The position numbers and the translations under genes were made by a program. From assembly GCF_014649015.1 (NCBI RefSeq), contig NZ_BMSF01000002.1:434001-498000 (forward strand): a stretch of DNA of 64,000 nucleotides, given 5' to 3'. Below the pieces are notes generated by a model that was not told where the DNA came from, made no database searches, and worked only from the letters and a program-made list of their open reading frames with translations. Below, piece after piece: positions 16,599 to 25,647 of this stretch. Numbering within the stretch: position 1 is the first letter of the stretch; each line of letters begins with the position of its first letter. Source of the stretch: Streptomyces narbonensis (GTDB lineage Bacteria; Actinomycetota; Actinomycetes; Streptomycetales; Streptomycetaceae).

Positions 16599-17503
16599 CC
16601 GACGACGCACCCCTGCCGGGACCGCCGGACCCGGCCGACCCGAGCGGGACATCCGGACCGGCCGACCCGAACGGGGCATCCCCACAGGCCGACCCCACCG
16701 ACTCCGTCATCGGCCCCGTCACCGGCCCCGACGTCCCCGCGCTCGTCGTCGAGGACCTGACCGTACGGTTCGCCGGGCTCACCGCCCTCGACGGCATCGG
16801 CTTCACCGTCCGGCCCGGCACCGTCCACGCCCTCATCGGCCCCAACGGCGCCGGCAAGTCCACCTGCTTCAACGTGCTTTCCGGCGTCTACCGGGCCACC
16901 GCCGGCTCCGTCCGCCTCGGCGCGCACGAACTGACCGCCCTGCCCCCGCACCGGATCGCGGACCTCGGCGTCGGCCGGATCTTCCAGAACCTGGCCCTGC
17001 CGCCCCGCGCCACCGTCGAGGACAGCCTGATGCTCGGCCGCCACCGGCTCACCCGCACCGGCTTCCTCGCCGCGGGCCTCCGGCTCCCCTCCGCCGCCCG
17101 CGAGGAGGCCCGCCACCGGGCCAGGGTCCGGGAGATCGCCGCCTTCGTCGGCCTGGAGAAGCAGCTCGCGCAGCCCGCGGGCTCCCTCCCGTACGGGCAG
17201 CAGAAGCTCGCCGAACTGGCCCGCGCCCTCTGCATGGAGCCGAAGCTGCTGCTCCTCGACGAGCCCGTCGCCGGCATGACCGCCGACGAGCGGCGCCGTA
17301 CCGCCTCCGTCATCGCGGGCGTCCGCGACGGCCTCGGCATCTCGGTCCTGCTCGTCGAGCACGACATGGGCCTGGTGATGCGGCTCGCCGACTCCGTCAC
17401 CGTCCTCGACTTCGGCCGCCGCATCGCCGACGGAACCCCCGGCGACGTCCAGAACGACCCGGCGGTCGTCCGCGCCTACCTCGGAGAGGAGACCGCCGCG
17501 TGA
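16595..17503 (+). CDS. livG: branched-chain amino-acid ABC transporter, ATP-binding protein LivG
   Basis: 302 residues. After a ~45-residue disordered Pro/Asp leader (repeats of the PADPxG type) come Walker A GPNGAGKST, the LivG-typical PYGQQKLAELARALC in place of LSGGQ, and Walker B LLLDEPVAGMT. The extended leader is unusual for LivG and low-complexity; its internal GTG/ATG codons could provide a shorter start, but the 4-bp overlap with livF supports the annotated start. Functions as the second ATPase of the importer. Confidence 0.95.
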   Translation: MTDDAPLPGPPDPADPSGTSGPADPNGASPQADPTDSVIGPVTGPDVPALVVEDLTVRFAGLTALDGIGFTVRPGTVHALIGPNGAGKSTCFNVLSGVYRATAGSVRLGAHELTALPPHRIADLGVGRIFQNLALPPRATVEDSLMLGRHRLTRTGFLAAGLRLPSAAREEARHRARVREIAAFVGLEKQLAQPAGSLPYGQQKLAELARALCMEPKLLLLDEPVAGMTADERRRTASVIAGVRDGLGISVLLVEHDMGLVMRLADSVTVLDFGRRIADGTPGDVQNDPAVVRAYLGEETAA

Positions 17504-18390
17504 GCACCTTCGCCGAGTTCCTGATCAACGGCGTCTCACTGGGCTCGATCTACGCCCTCATCGCCCTCGGTTTCGTGGTCATCTTCCGCGCCACCGAGGT
17601 CGTCAACTTCGCCCACGCCTCCCTCCTCCTGGCCGGCGGCTACGTCACCGCCGTGCTCCACGACGAGATCGGCTTCTGGCCCGCGCTGCTCGCAGGCATC
17701 GCGGGCGCTGCGGTGGTCGGCGCGGCCGTGGAGTTCTTCGTGATGCGCCGCCACCGGGGCGCCGACCACAGCGTCCTCGCGATCGTCACCATCGGCGTCG
17801 ACATCCTGCTCGCCACCGAGCTGACCCGCCGGATCGGCACCGACATCCTCGCCCTCGGCGACCCGTGGGGCGACGCCGTCCTCACGGTCGGCCCCGTCAC
17901 CATCGCCCAGACCCGGATCGCCGCGCTCCTCGTGGCGGGCCTCCTCATCACCGCCTTCCTGCTCGCCTTCCGCTACACCTCCTGGGGCGTCGCCATGCGC
18001 GCCGCCGCCGAGAACCAGGAGACCGCCGCCCTCATGGGCATCAGGCTCGGCCGGGTCTCGCTCGGGGCCTGGGCGGTCGCCGGCGCGCTCGCCGCCGTCG
18101 CCGCGCTCTTCCTCACCGTCTTCCCGACCCCCGGACTGGAGCGGGCCACCTCGCTCGCCGCCCTGAAGGCCTTCCCCGCCGCGATCCTCGGCGGTCTCGA
18201 CTCCACCACGGGCGCCCTCGTCGGCGGACTCCTCGTCGGCATCACCGAGTCCCTCGCCACCGGCTACCAGAGCGACCTGGCCTTCCTCGGCCGGGGCATC
18301 GGCGACCTCGCCCCCTACCTCGTCATGGTCGCGGTGCTGCTGATCCGCCCGGCCGGACTCTTCGGTACGAAGGAGCTCGCCCGTGTCTGA
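17500..18390 (+). CDS. livH: branched-chain amino-acid ABC transporter, permease LivH
   Basis: 296 residues with about eight membrane segments, starting NGVSLGSIYALIALGFVVIF, the canonical LivH opening helix. The EAA-like cytoplasmic loop (MRAAAENQETAALMGI) contacts the ATPases. Start GTGA overlaps the livG stop; the stop overlaps livM by 8 bp. Forms the transmembrane path with LivM. Confidence 0.95.
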   Translation: MSTFAEFLINGVSLGSIYALIALGFVVIFRATEVVNFAHASLLLAGGYVTAVLHDEIGFWPALLAGIAGAAVVGAAVEFFVMRRHRGADHSVLAIVTIGVDILLATELTRRIGTDILALGDPWGDAVLTVGPVTIAQTRIAALLVAGLLITAFLLAFRYTSWGVAMRAAAENQETAALMGIRLGRVSLGAWAVAGALAAVAALFLTVFPTPGLERATSLAALKAFPAAILGGLDSTTGALVGGLLVGITESLATGYQSDLAFLGRGIGDLAPYLVMVAVLLIRPAGLFGTKELARV

Positions 18391-19501
18391 GACCCTCGCC
18401 CGGAGCGGCCTGCGGGTCCGTACCCCCGCGGTGTACGGCTGGGCCGCGGCCGCCCTCGTCCTCGTCGCGCTCCCGTTCTACCTGGACCGGTTCTGGCTCC
18501 AGGCAGGGCTGTTCGCCATGGCCGCGGCCCTCGGCGCCCTGGGCATCAACCTGTTGACCGGTGCCACCGGCCAACTCTCCATGGGACACGCCTTCTTCCT
18601 TGCCGTCGGCGCCTACGGCTACTGCCTCTTCGCCGGTGACGGCACGGACGGCCTCGCCGGTCTCGGACTGCCCGGCTGGCTCGCCGCCGTCCTCGCGGTG
18701 GCTCTCGCGGGCCTGGCCGGCGGGGTGTTCAGCCCCATCGCGGGCCGGCTGCGCGGCGCGTACCTCGGCATCGCCACCCTCGCGCTGATCTTCATCGGGC
18801 AGCACGTCCTCTTCAACGCCCATGACCTCACCGGCGGTTACAACGGCCGCGCCGTCCCGCCGCTCTCCCTCTTCGGTCTCACCTTCGACGACACCGAACT
18901 CCTCGTCGCCCAGGTCCCGTTCGGCGCCGTCGAGAAGCTCTGGTATCTGGGCCTCGCCCTCCTCCTCGGCGGGTTCCTCTTCGCCCGAGGAGTCCTCAGG
19001 GGCCGCCCGGGACGCGCCATGAACGCGATCCGGGACCACCGGATCGCCGCCGGGGTCATGGGCATCCCCGTGGCCCGCTACCGCGCCGCCGTCTTCGTCC
19101 TCTCCTCCATGTACGCGGGCCTGGCGGGCGTCCTGCTCGCCCTGGTCTTCCAGCGCACCGTGCCGGAGTACTTCGGGATGGCGCTCTCGCTCGAATACCT
19201 GGCCATGATCGTCATCGGCGGTCTCGGCTCGGTCGCCGGCGCGGTCGCCGGAGGCGTCTTCGTCTCCCTCCTGCCGCAGCTCCTCACCCGGTACAGCGAC
19301 GCGCTGCCCCTGGTCTCCGCCCCGGGGACGGGCGGGATCGCACCGGGGGAGGCCTCGCGCTACCTCTACGGCGCCGCCGTCGTCGCGGTGGTGCTCTTCC
19401 TGCCCGGCGGCCTGGCCCGCCTCGCGGTCCGGAAACCCAAGAGCCCCACAACCCAAAGCCCCACACCCACCATCACCGAACCCTCTGGGGAGACACGATG
19501 A
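18383..19501 (+). CDS. livM: branched-chain amino-acid ABC transporter, permease LivM
   Basis: 372 residues, about nine membrane segments, with the LivM landmarks INLLTGATGQLSMGHAFF and the EAA loop MNAIRDHRIAAGVMGI, followed by EYLAMIVIGGLGSVAGAV. The C-terminus ends in a Pro/Thr-rich cytoplasmic tail. It overlaps livH by 8 bp (GTGTCTGA) and livK by 4 bp (ATGA), so translation of the whole operon is coupled. Confidence 0.95.
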   Translation: MSETLARSGLRVRTPAVYGWAAAALVLVALPFYLDRFWLQAGLFAMAAALGALGINLLTGATGQLSMGHAFFLAVGAYGYCLFAGDGTDGLAGLGLPGWLAAVLAVALAGLAGGVFSPIAGRLRGAYLGIATLALIFIGQHVLFNAHDLTGGYNGRAVPPLSLFGLTFDDTELLVAQVPFGAVEKLWYLGLALLLGGFLFARGVLRGRPGRAMNAIRDHRIAAGVMGIPVARYRAAVFVLSSMYAGLAGVLLALVFQRTVPEYFGMALSLEYLAMIVIGGLGSVAGAVAGGVFVSLLPQLLTRYSDALPLVSAPGTGGIAPGEASRYLYGAAVVAVVLFLPGGLARLAVRKPKSPTTQSPTPTITEPSGETR

Positions 19502-20763
19502 CCCACCGCAGACAGGCCGTGCGGGGCCTGGCCGCCGCGCTCGCCGCACTGGTCGCCCTCACCGCCGCCGGATGCAGCTCCAAGGCCAAGACCGGCGACG
19601 GCAAGCAGACCGGCGCGGGCGGGGTGCAGACCGGCGAGGGCGTCACCGACAAGACGATCACGCTCGGCGCCCTCACCGACATGACCGGCGTGTACGCGAC
19701 CCTCGGCAAGAGCGTCACCCAGGCCCAGCAGCTGTACGTGAAGCAGGTCAACGCCGCCGGCGGGATCTGCGGCCGACAGCTCGCGCTCACGGTCCGCGAC
19801 CACGGCTACGACCCGCAGAAGGCGCTCGCCGCCTACACCGAGCTGGAGCCGAAGGTCGTCGGCTACACCCAGTTCATCGGCTCCCCGTTCGTCGCCGCGG
19901 TCAAGCCCCAGGTCGACACCAAGGACAAGGGGCTCGTCCTGCCCCAGGCCTGGTCCGCCTCGCTGCTCGGCTCCCCGTACATCCGCGTCCTCGGCGCCAC
20001 CTACGACGTCGAGACGATCAACGCCGTCGACTTCCTGCTCAAGGAGAAGGGCCTGAAGTCCGGCGACAAGCTCGGCCACGTCTACTTCGAGGGCGACTAC
20101 GGCGAGAACGCGCTGAAGGGCTCGAAGTACGCGGCCGAGAAGGCCGGCGTGACCGTCGTCGAGCAGAAGATCAAGCCCACCGACAACGACATGTCGGCGC
20201 AGGTCTCCGCGCTCAAGCAGGCCGGGGTCAAGGCGGTCGTCATCAGCGCCGGCCCCCGCCAGGCCGCCTCGCTCGTCGGCGTCGCCGCGGCCACCGGCCT
20301 CAAGGTCCCGGTCGTCGGCAACAACTCGGCGTTCGCGCCGCAGCTCCTCGGCACCCAGGCGGGCCCCGCCCTGGAGAAGATGTACTGGTTCGCCTCGCCG
20401 AGCCTGCCCATCGGCGCGGACACCCCGACGGCGAAGAAGCTCGTCGCCGACTACCAGGCCGCCTACCCGGGCGACAGCCTCGACAACGGCATCGTCGCCG
20501 GCTGGACCGCGGCCGGCGTCTTCGGCGAGGCCCTGAAGAAGGCCTGCGCGGACAAGGACCTCACCCGTGAGGGCGTCGACAAGGCGCTCCTGAGCCTGAA
20601 GGCCCACGACGCGGGCTTCGGCATGACCCACGACCTGGGCGACCCGAAGGCACCGTCCTCCCGCGAGTCCGTCATCATCCAGCCCGACAAGTCCGTCCCC
20701 GGCGGCATGCGCACGGTCCGGCAGCCCTTCGTCGCGGAGGCGGCGAAGTCCTACACGCCCTGA
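19498..20763 (+). CDS. livK: branched-chain amino-acid ABC transporter, substrate-binding lipoprotein
   Basis: 421 residues. The signal peptide has a twin-Arg-like THRRQ opening and a lipobox TAAGC with Cys26 as lipidation site, so the mature protein is anchored outside the membrane. The remainder is a type I periplasmic-binding-protein fold (ITLGALTDMTGVYATLG, VVGNNSAFAPQLLG). Ligand could be Leu/Ile/Val or other amides and aromatic compounds, since LivK homologues differ. It ends the operon and overlaps the convergent epimerase gene by 13 bp. Confidence 0.92.
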   Translation: MTHRRQAVRGLAAALAALVALTAAGCSSKAKTGDGKQTGAGGVQTGEGVTDKTITLGALTDMTGVYATLGKSVTQAQQLYVKQVNAAGGICGRQLALTVRDHGYDPQKALAAYTELEPKVVGYTQFIGSPFVAAVKPQVDTKDKGLVLPQAWSASLLGSPYIRVLGATYDVETINAVDFLLKEKGLKSGDKLGHVYFEGDYGENALKGSKYAAEKAGVTVVEQKIKPTDNDMSAQVSALKQAGVKAVVISAGPRQAASLVGVAAATGLKVPVVGNNSAFAPQLLGTQAGPALEKMYWFASPSLPIGADTPTAKKLVADYQAAYPGDSLDNGIVAGWTAAGVFGEALKKACADKDLTREGVDKALLSLKAHDAGFGMTHDLGDPKAPSSRESVIIQPDKSVPGGMRTVRQPFVAEAAKSYTP

Positions 20764-21587
20764 TCCGTGAACCCGGTCCGCCAGGACGGGCGGGCCGGGT
20801 CCCAGCCGAGGGCCCGGGCCCGGGCGTTCACCGCGCCCCGGGCCCAGGGCGTCCGCCCCTCGGCCCGCGCCGGGGCCGGCACCCCGAGCGCCTCCGCCAG
20901 GACCGGCAGCCAGTCGTGACCGGCGGCCGGCTCGTCGTCCACCACGTTGTACGCCCCAGAGGGCCACGCCAGGGCCCGTACGGCCGCGTCGGCGGCATCG
21001 GCGACGTGCACGAACGAGCTCACCGAGGCGTCCGCCGCCGTGCTGCCCAGGAACCGGGCCTCCGGGTCCCCGGCCAGCGCGGCGGCCACCGCGCCGCCCG
21101 GCGCGTACCAGGTGCCGGGCCCGTAGAGAATCCCGTACCGCAGGACCACGGCCTCGGGGAGCTCGGACACCACGGCCTCCAGGGCCCGCACCCCGGCGAC
21201 GATCCGCGCCCGGGGCAGCTCCTCCGTCCCGTCGAGCGGTACGGACTCGTCGGCGGGCGCGTCCCCGGGGGCGTACGCCCAGCTGATCGACTGCGCGACG
21301 ATCCGTCCGACGCCCGCCGCCCGCGCCGCGTCCACGAGATTCCGGGTGCCCTCGACCCGCACCCGGTTGTTCGCGGCGCCGTCCGCGCCGCCCAGGTCCG
21401 TCAGCTGGTGGACCACGGCGTCCGGCGCGGCCTCGGCCACCGCCCGGCGCACCGCCCCGGCATCCAGCACGTCCACCGGGCGCGGACCGCGCCGGGAGAT
21501 CCCGATGACCTCGTGCCCCGCCGCTTCGAGGCGGGGGAGGAGCTGACGACCCACGGCGCCCGTGGCGCCCGCGACCAGTACACGCAT
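20751..21587 (-). CDS. NAD(P)-dependent epimerase/dehydratase-like protein (extended SDR)
   Basis: 278 residues with the SDR nucleotide fold: MRVLVAGATGAVGRQLLPRL (GxxGxxG), QLTDLGGADG, and an SDR beta-5 segment with Ser (QSISWAYAP), where the usual catalytic YxxxK is replaced by a short YAPGDAP stretch lacking the Lys, as in atypical SDRs. It probably binds NAD(P)H but may not catalyse epimerisation. TACCCT (21595-21600, minus strand) lies 7 nt upstream of the ATG with no SD, so likely leaderless. The 3' end overlaps livK tail-to-tail. Confidence 0.8.
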   Translation of the reverse strand: MRVLVAGATGAVGRQLLPRLEAAGHEVIGISRRGPRPVDVLDAGAVRRAVAEAAPDAVVHQLTDLGGADGAANNRVRVEGTRNLVDAARAAGVGRIVAQSISWAYAPGDAPADESVPLDGTEELPRARIVAGVRALEAVVSELPEAVVLRYGILYGPGTWYAPGGAVAAALAGDPEARFLGSTAADASVSSFVHVADAADAAVRALAWPSGAYNVVDDEPAAGHDWLPVLAEALGVPAPARAEGRTPWARGAVNARARALGWDPARPSWRTGFTDQGV

Positions 21588-21645
21588 GCACCCCAGGGTA
21601 AAAGATCTTCACCTCCCGGAAACATCCCGGTGTGAAGCTCGGGCC

Positions 21646-22665
21646 ATGACTGCTCGTACGACCGCGCACATCGCCATCGAGGAGAACCGCTCCCACCCGG
21701 ATCTGGCAGGCCTGCTCGGCGCCTACCACCTCGTCAACCAGGCCGAGAAGGGGACGACCGTGGCCACGGTCGCGGAGCTCCCGGCCGCATACCGCGTCGA
21801 GGCCGAGGACCCCGCCGCCGCCTTCGCCGCCGACACGGTCCTGCTGGCCACTCCCGCGGGCGCGGACGCCCCGGCCGGCTGTGTCGTCCTCAAGGCGCCC
21901 CGCGAGGGCCGGCCGCCCGAGATCAAGCGGCTCTGGGTCGCCCCCGAGGCGCGGCGGAAGGGTCTCGCGAAGGCGCTCATGACCGAGGCCCTCCGCCGGG
22001 CCGCCGCCTCCGGGGCGCCCGCCGTCCGCCTCACGGTCTGGTCCTGGCGCGAGGAGCCGCTCGCCCTCTACCGGAGCCTCGGCTTCGCCACCGTCGCCCC
22101 CTGGGACGAGCGGCCGGACCTCCTGTGCCTGGAGAAGCCGATCGACGCCGTCGCGCGCCTGTCTCCCGACGCCGTACGGGCCCACGCCGCCGGCGGTCTC
22201 GCCGCGCTCCTCGTGGACGCCGTCGACGGCGGGGCCTCCGTGGGCTTCCTGGCGCCCCTGGAGACGGCCGGGGCGGCCGCCTGGTGGTCGGGCGTCGCCG
22301 AGGACGCCGCGGCGGGCGTACGGGACGTCTGGGCCGCCCACGCACCGGACGGGACCCTGACCGGTGTCGTGACCCTCGTCCGTACCGGCACCGCCAACGG
22401 CCGGCACCGCGGCGAGATCGCCCGGCTCCTCGTCCACAGCTCCGCCCGCGGCCGCGGCCTCGGCCGGCGCCTGCTCGACACGGCCGAGGCCCACGCCGCC
22501 GCGACCGGCCTCACCCTGCTCGTCCTGGACACGCAGACCGACAGCCCCGCCGAGCGCCTCTACCGAGGAGCGGGCTGGACCGCCGCCGGCACGATCCCGG
22601 ACTTCGCCGCCGACCCGGCCGGCACGCTCCGCCCCACCACGCTGTACTACAAGCGCCTCGGCTGA
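21646..22665 (+). CDS. protein with two tandem GNAT acetyltransferase domains
   Basis: 339 residues built from two GNAT domains. Domain 1 (about 50-165) contains IKRLWVAPEARRKGLAKALM with the V-x-P-x-x-R-x-x-G-x-A acetyl-CoA loop. Domain 2 (about 185-335) contains IARLLVHSSARGRGLGRRLL with a closer R-x-x-G-x-G loop and LYRGAGWTAAG. Both appear competent to bind acetyl-CoA, so this is a fused pair as in mycothiol synthase (MshD) and some antibiotic acetyltransferases, though length and sequence do not mark it as MshD. The ATG at 21646 is the first start in the conserved part. Substrate unknown. Confidence 0.83.
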   Translation: MTARTTAHIAIEENRSHPDLAGLLGAYHLVNQAEKGTTVATVAELPAAYRVEAEDPAAAFAADTVLLATPAGADAPAGCVVLKAPREGRPPEIKRLWVAPEARRKGLAKALMTEALRRAAASGAPAVRLTVWSWREEPLALYRSLGFATVAPWDERPDLLCLEKPIDAVARLSPDAVRAHAAGGLAALLVDAVDGGASVGFLAPLETAGAAAWWSGVAEDAAAGVRDVWAAHAPDGTLTGVVTLVRTGTANGRHRGEIARLLVHSSARGRGLGRRLLDTAEAHAAATGLTLLVLDTQTDSPAERLYRGAGWTAAGTIPDFAADPAGTLRPTTLYYKRLG

Positions 22666-22690
22666 AGGCACCCGCCGCCGGGCACACGAA

Positions 22691-22725
22691 AGGGCCCCGG
22701 GAGGCTTGTCGCCTCCCGGGGCCCT
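22691..22725. terminator. bidirectional GC-rich stem-loop
   Basis: A perfect 15-bp stem (22691-22705 with 22711-22725) around a 5-nt loop TTGTC lies between the convergent GNAT and pssA genes and serves both. Confidence 0.9.
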
Positions 22726-22748
22726 GCACGTACCACTCGTTCGTTCCG

Positions 22749-23627
22749 CTAGCGCAGCTGCGCCGCGCGGGCCTCCCGGCTCTCACGCCGGTTGCCGCGG
22801 AAGGTGTTCACCCGGCGGGCCGTCGCGAAGAGGGGGATCACGGCGCCCATCACCACCTGGAGCGCGCACCCGGTCTGGAGCAGGAACGCCCCGCCCGGGG
22901 CGTCGAACGCCCAGGCGGCCAGCATGCCCATCGCTCCGACGATCCAGGCGAGCATCGCCACCGCGAGGACACCCCGCGGCTTGGGGTACTCGACCCGGCT
23001 CACCATCAGCCAGGCCACGCCGATGATCGCGAGGAGCGTCGGGACGAACGGCAGCTCGAGCAGCACGATCGAGACGACCGTCAGCGCGCCGAAGGGGCTC
23101 GGCATGCCCTGGAACATGCCGTCCTTCATGGTCACGCACGAGAATCTCGCGAGCCTCAGCACCACGGCGAGCAGCACCGCGACCGCGGCCACCGCCGAGA
23201 CCTTCTGCTGCGCGCCGTCCGGCACCGCGACCATTCCGTACACGAGGACGAAGTAGGCCGGGGCCAGACCGAAGCTGATGAGGTCCGACAGGTTGTCGAG
23301 CTCGGCGCCCATCGGCGAGCTGCGGAGCTTGCGCGCCACGATGCCGTCGAAGAGGTCGAAGATCGCCGCGGCCAGCATCAGGATCACGGCGGTGGCGGCG
23401 CTGTTGCGCGCCATGCCGGTCTCCGTGCTGCCGGTGAGGTGCGGGATCAGGATGCCGGTCGTCGTGAAGTAGACCGCCATGAATCCGCACGTGGCGTTAC
23501 CGAGCGTGAGGGCGTCCGCTATGGACAGCCTCAACGACAGCGGCATCTCCTCGGCCTCTTCGGCCGCCTCCGCCTCGGCGTCGGCAGCCCATTCGGCAGC
23601 CCGTGTGTCGGGATCAATCACGGTCAA
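22749..23627 (-). CDS. pssA: CDP-diacylglycerol--serine O-phosphatidyltransferase
   Basis: 292 residues, about eight hydrophobic segments after a 28-residue acidic N-terminus. The CDP-alcohol phosphotransferase motif is D91xxD94G95xxA98R99 ... G107xxxD111xxxD115, with the four catalytic/metal Asp intact; seven rather than eight residues separate AR from the Gly. The enzyme makes phosphatidylserine from CDP-diacylglycerol and serine in the membrane. It overlaps psd by 14 bp, which supplies the next step, so the pair makes phosphatidylethanolamine. Followed by a strong stem-loop terminator. Confidence 0.94.
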   Translation of the reverse strand: MTVIDPDTRAAEWAADAEAEAAEEAEEMPLSLRLSIADALTLGNATCGFMAVYFTTTGILIPHLTGSTETGMARNSAATAVILMLAAAIFDLFDGIVARKLRSSPMGAELDNLSDLISFGLAPAYFVLVYGMVAVPDGAQQKVSAVAAVAVLLAVVLRLARFSCVTMKDGMFQGMPSPFGALTVVSIVLLELPFVPTLLAIIGVAWLMVSRVEYPKPRGVLAVAMLAWIVGAMGMLAAWAFDAPGGAFLLQTGCALQVVMGAVIPLFATARRVNTFRGNRRESREARAAQLR

Positions 23628-24270
23628 TGCGAGTCACCCCCGCGGTCGTGGTCTGGCCGACCTCGACGGCGACCTCGACACCCTCCGGGAGGTAGATGTC
23701 GACCCGCGAGCCGAAGCGGATCAGACCGATCCGGTCACCCTGCTCGACCTTCGTCCCCTGCGGGATGTACGGCACGATGCGTCGTGCCACGGCACCCGCG
23801 ATCTGGATCATCTCGATGTCGCCGAGCTCGGTGTCGAAGTGCCAGACAACGCGCTCGTTGTTCTCGCTCTCCTTGTTGAACGCCGGGACGAACCCACCGG
23901 GGACGTGCTCCACGGAGGTCACGGTGCCGGACAGCGGCGCGCGGTTGACGTGGACATTCAGGGGGCTCATGAAGATGGCGACCCGGGTGCGCCCGTCCTT
24001 CCACGGCATGATGCTCTGCACCACACCGTCGGCGGGGGAGATGACCCGGCCCTGAGCGATCTCGCGCTCGGGGTCGCGGAAGAACCAGAGCATGCCGGCC
24101 GCGAGAGCGGTGGTCGGCACGGCGATGGCCGCGGCGCGCTTCGACTTGCGGGAGCGCACGAGGCTGAGCGCCGCGGTGGCCACGGTCGGCAGAAGCCACG
24201 GCGATGCTCCGCGTGCGATGCGTACGCCCTTGGGGCTGTCGCGGTGTGCAGAGGTTCGACTGTCGGGCAT
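23614..24270 (-). CDS. psd: phosphatidylserine decarboxylase (short, non-E. coli type)
   Basis: 218 residues. After a hydrophobic anchor (about 22-65) come WFFRDPER, SPADGVVQ, MSPLNVHVNRAP and RFGSRVDIYLP. Autocleavage before Ser188 in the Gly187-Ser188 pair gives the pyruvoyl prosthetic group; the GS context (FGSRVD) is that of the compact archaeal/actinobacterial type rather than the LGST of E. coli Psd. The ATG at 24270 has GAAGG 6 nt upstream; an open frame extends 30 codons further upstream without homology. Its product feeds from PssA encoded by the overlapping gene. Confidence 0.94.
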   Translation of the reverse strand: MPDSRTSAHRDSPKGVRIARGASPWLLPTVATAALSLVRSRKSKRAAAIAVPTTALAAGMLWFFRDPEREIAQGRVISPADGVVQSIMPWKDGRTRVAIFMSPLNVHVNRAPLSGTVTSVEHVPGGFVPAFNKESENNERVVWHFDTELGDIEMIQIAGAVARRIVPYIPQGTKVEQGDRIGLIRFGSRVDIYLPEGVEVAVEVGQTTTAGVTRIDRD

Positions 24271-24439
24271 GGATGACCTTCGTAGCGGATGATGCCGCAC
24301 GGGCAATGGGGGACGGCGGCTTTCCGGCGATGCTATCGGTTGCGGGGCGCAACTGGGCAAGCCAGGAACCGAGTCGACGGCCGGAAGACGAACACAGGGT
24401 GTGATCTTCTTCGCGGCCGAACCGACTCAAACGCGACAA

Positions 24440-25645
24440 TCAACCCTGGAAGCGGTACTCCTCGAGCAGCCGACGACCAATGATCATTTTCTGGATCTCG
24501 GCGGTACCTTCACCGATGAGCAGCATCGGCGCCTCACGGTAGAGACGCTCGATCTCGTACTCCTTCGAGAACCCGTACCCGCCGTGAATGCGGAAGGCAT
24601 CCTCGACGACCTCCTTGCAGTATTCGGAGGCGAGGTACTTCGCCATCCCTGCTTCGAGGTCGTTTCGTTCCCCGGAGTCCTTTTTGCGTGCTGCGTTCAC
24701 CATCATGGCATGAGCGGCCTCGACCTTGGTAGCCATCTCGGCAAGCTTGAACTGAATCGCCTGGTGTTCGGCGATCGGCTTGCCGAAAGTGTGACGTTGC
24801 TGGGCATACGAGACACCCAGTTCGAAAGCACGCTGCGCGACACCGCAACCACGCGCCGCCACGTTCACACGGCCGACTTCCACGCCGTCCATCATTTGGT
24901 AAAACCCACGGCCCGTCGTGCCGCCGAGCACCCGATTGGCCGGAATGCGCAGTCCGTCCATGATGAGTTCGGTCGTGTCGACGCCCTTGTAACCCATCTT
25001 GTCGATCTTCCCGGGAATGGTGAGGCCGGGGCGGACCTCTCCGAAGCCGGGCTCCTTCTCGACGAGGAAGGTCGTCATCGACTTGTGGGGCGCGGTGCCC
25101 TCCGGGTGTCCTTCGTCACTTCGGACGAGAACGGCGACCAGCGTTGACGTCCCGCCGTTCGTCAGCCACATCTTCTGGCCGTTGAGGACGTACTCGTCGC
25201 CGTCCTTCACCGCCTTCGAGGTGATGGCGGACACGTCCGAGCCGAGGCCCGGCTCCGACATCGAGAAGGCGCCGCGCGTCTCGCCGGCCGCCATCCGCGG
25301 AAGGAAGTACTCCTTCTGCTCCTGCGTGCCGTGCTGCTTCAGCATGTACGCGACGATGAAGTGCGTGTTGATGATGCCGGAGACCGACATCCAGCCACGG
25401 GCGATCTCCTCCACGCACAGCGCGTAGGTGAGCAGCGACTCGCCCAGGCCCCCGTACTCCTCGGGGATCATCAGACCGAAGACGCCGAGCTCCTTGAGCC
25501 CGTCCACGATCTGCTGGGGGTACTCGTCGCGGTGCTCCAGCTCCGTCGCGACCGGAATGATCTCCTTGTCGACGAAATCCCGGACGGTGGCGAGGATCTC
25601 CTGCTGGACATCGGTCAGACCGTGGGTCTGGGCGAGACGCGCCAT
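24440..25645 (-). CDS. acyl-CoA dehydrogenase, putative methylsuccinyl-CoA dehydrogenase
   Basis: 401 residues of plain acyl-CoA dehydrogenase fold: FSMSEPGLGSD (FAD/CoA binding), KMWLTNGG, RIHGGYGFSKEYEIERLYRE, and the catalytic-base motif LLIGEGTAEIQ. It is the last gene of the ccr-meaA-mcl-maoC unit, so methylsuccinyl-CoA to mesaconyl-CoA oxidation in the ethylmalonyl-CoA pathway is the likely role. The proteobacterial Mcd has an extra ~150-residue N-terminal region that is absent here, and the substrate preference cannot be read directly. ATG at 25645 has GGAG upstream and lies 2 nt past the MaoC stop. Confidence 0.87.
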   Translation of the reverse strand: MARLAQTHGLTDVQQEILATVRDFVDKEIIPVATELEHRDEYPQQIVDGLKELGVFGLMIPEEYGGLGESLLTYALCVEEIARGWMSVSGIINTHFIVAYMLKQHGTQEQKEYFLPRMAAGETRGAFSMSEPGLGSDVSAITSKAVKDGDEYVLNGQKMWLTNGGTSTLVAVLVRSDEGHPEGTAPHKSMTTFLVEKEPGFGEVRPGLTIPGKIDKMGYKGVDTTELIMDGLRIPANRVLGGTTGRGFYQMMDGVEVGRVNVAARGCGVAQRAFELGVSYAQQRHTFGKPIAEHQAIQFKLAEMATKVEAAHAMMVNAARKKDSGERNDLEAGMAKYLASEYCKEVVEDAFRIHGGYGFSKEYEIERLYREAPMLLIGEGTAEIQKMIIGRRLLEEYRFQG

Positions 25646-25647
25646 GG

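Noticed and set aside
19366..22671. Long minus-strand open frame across livK and the GNAT gene.
   Set aside because: No start site or codon bias, Arg/Gly-heavy translation typical of antisense of high-GC genes.
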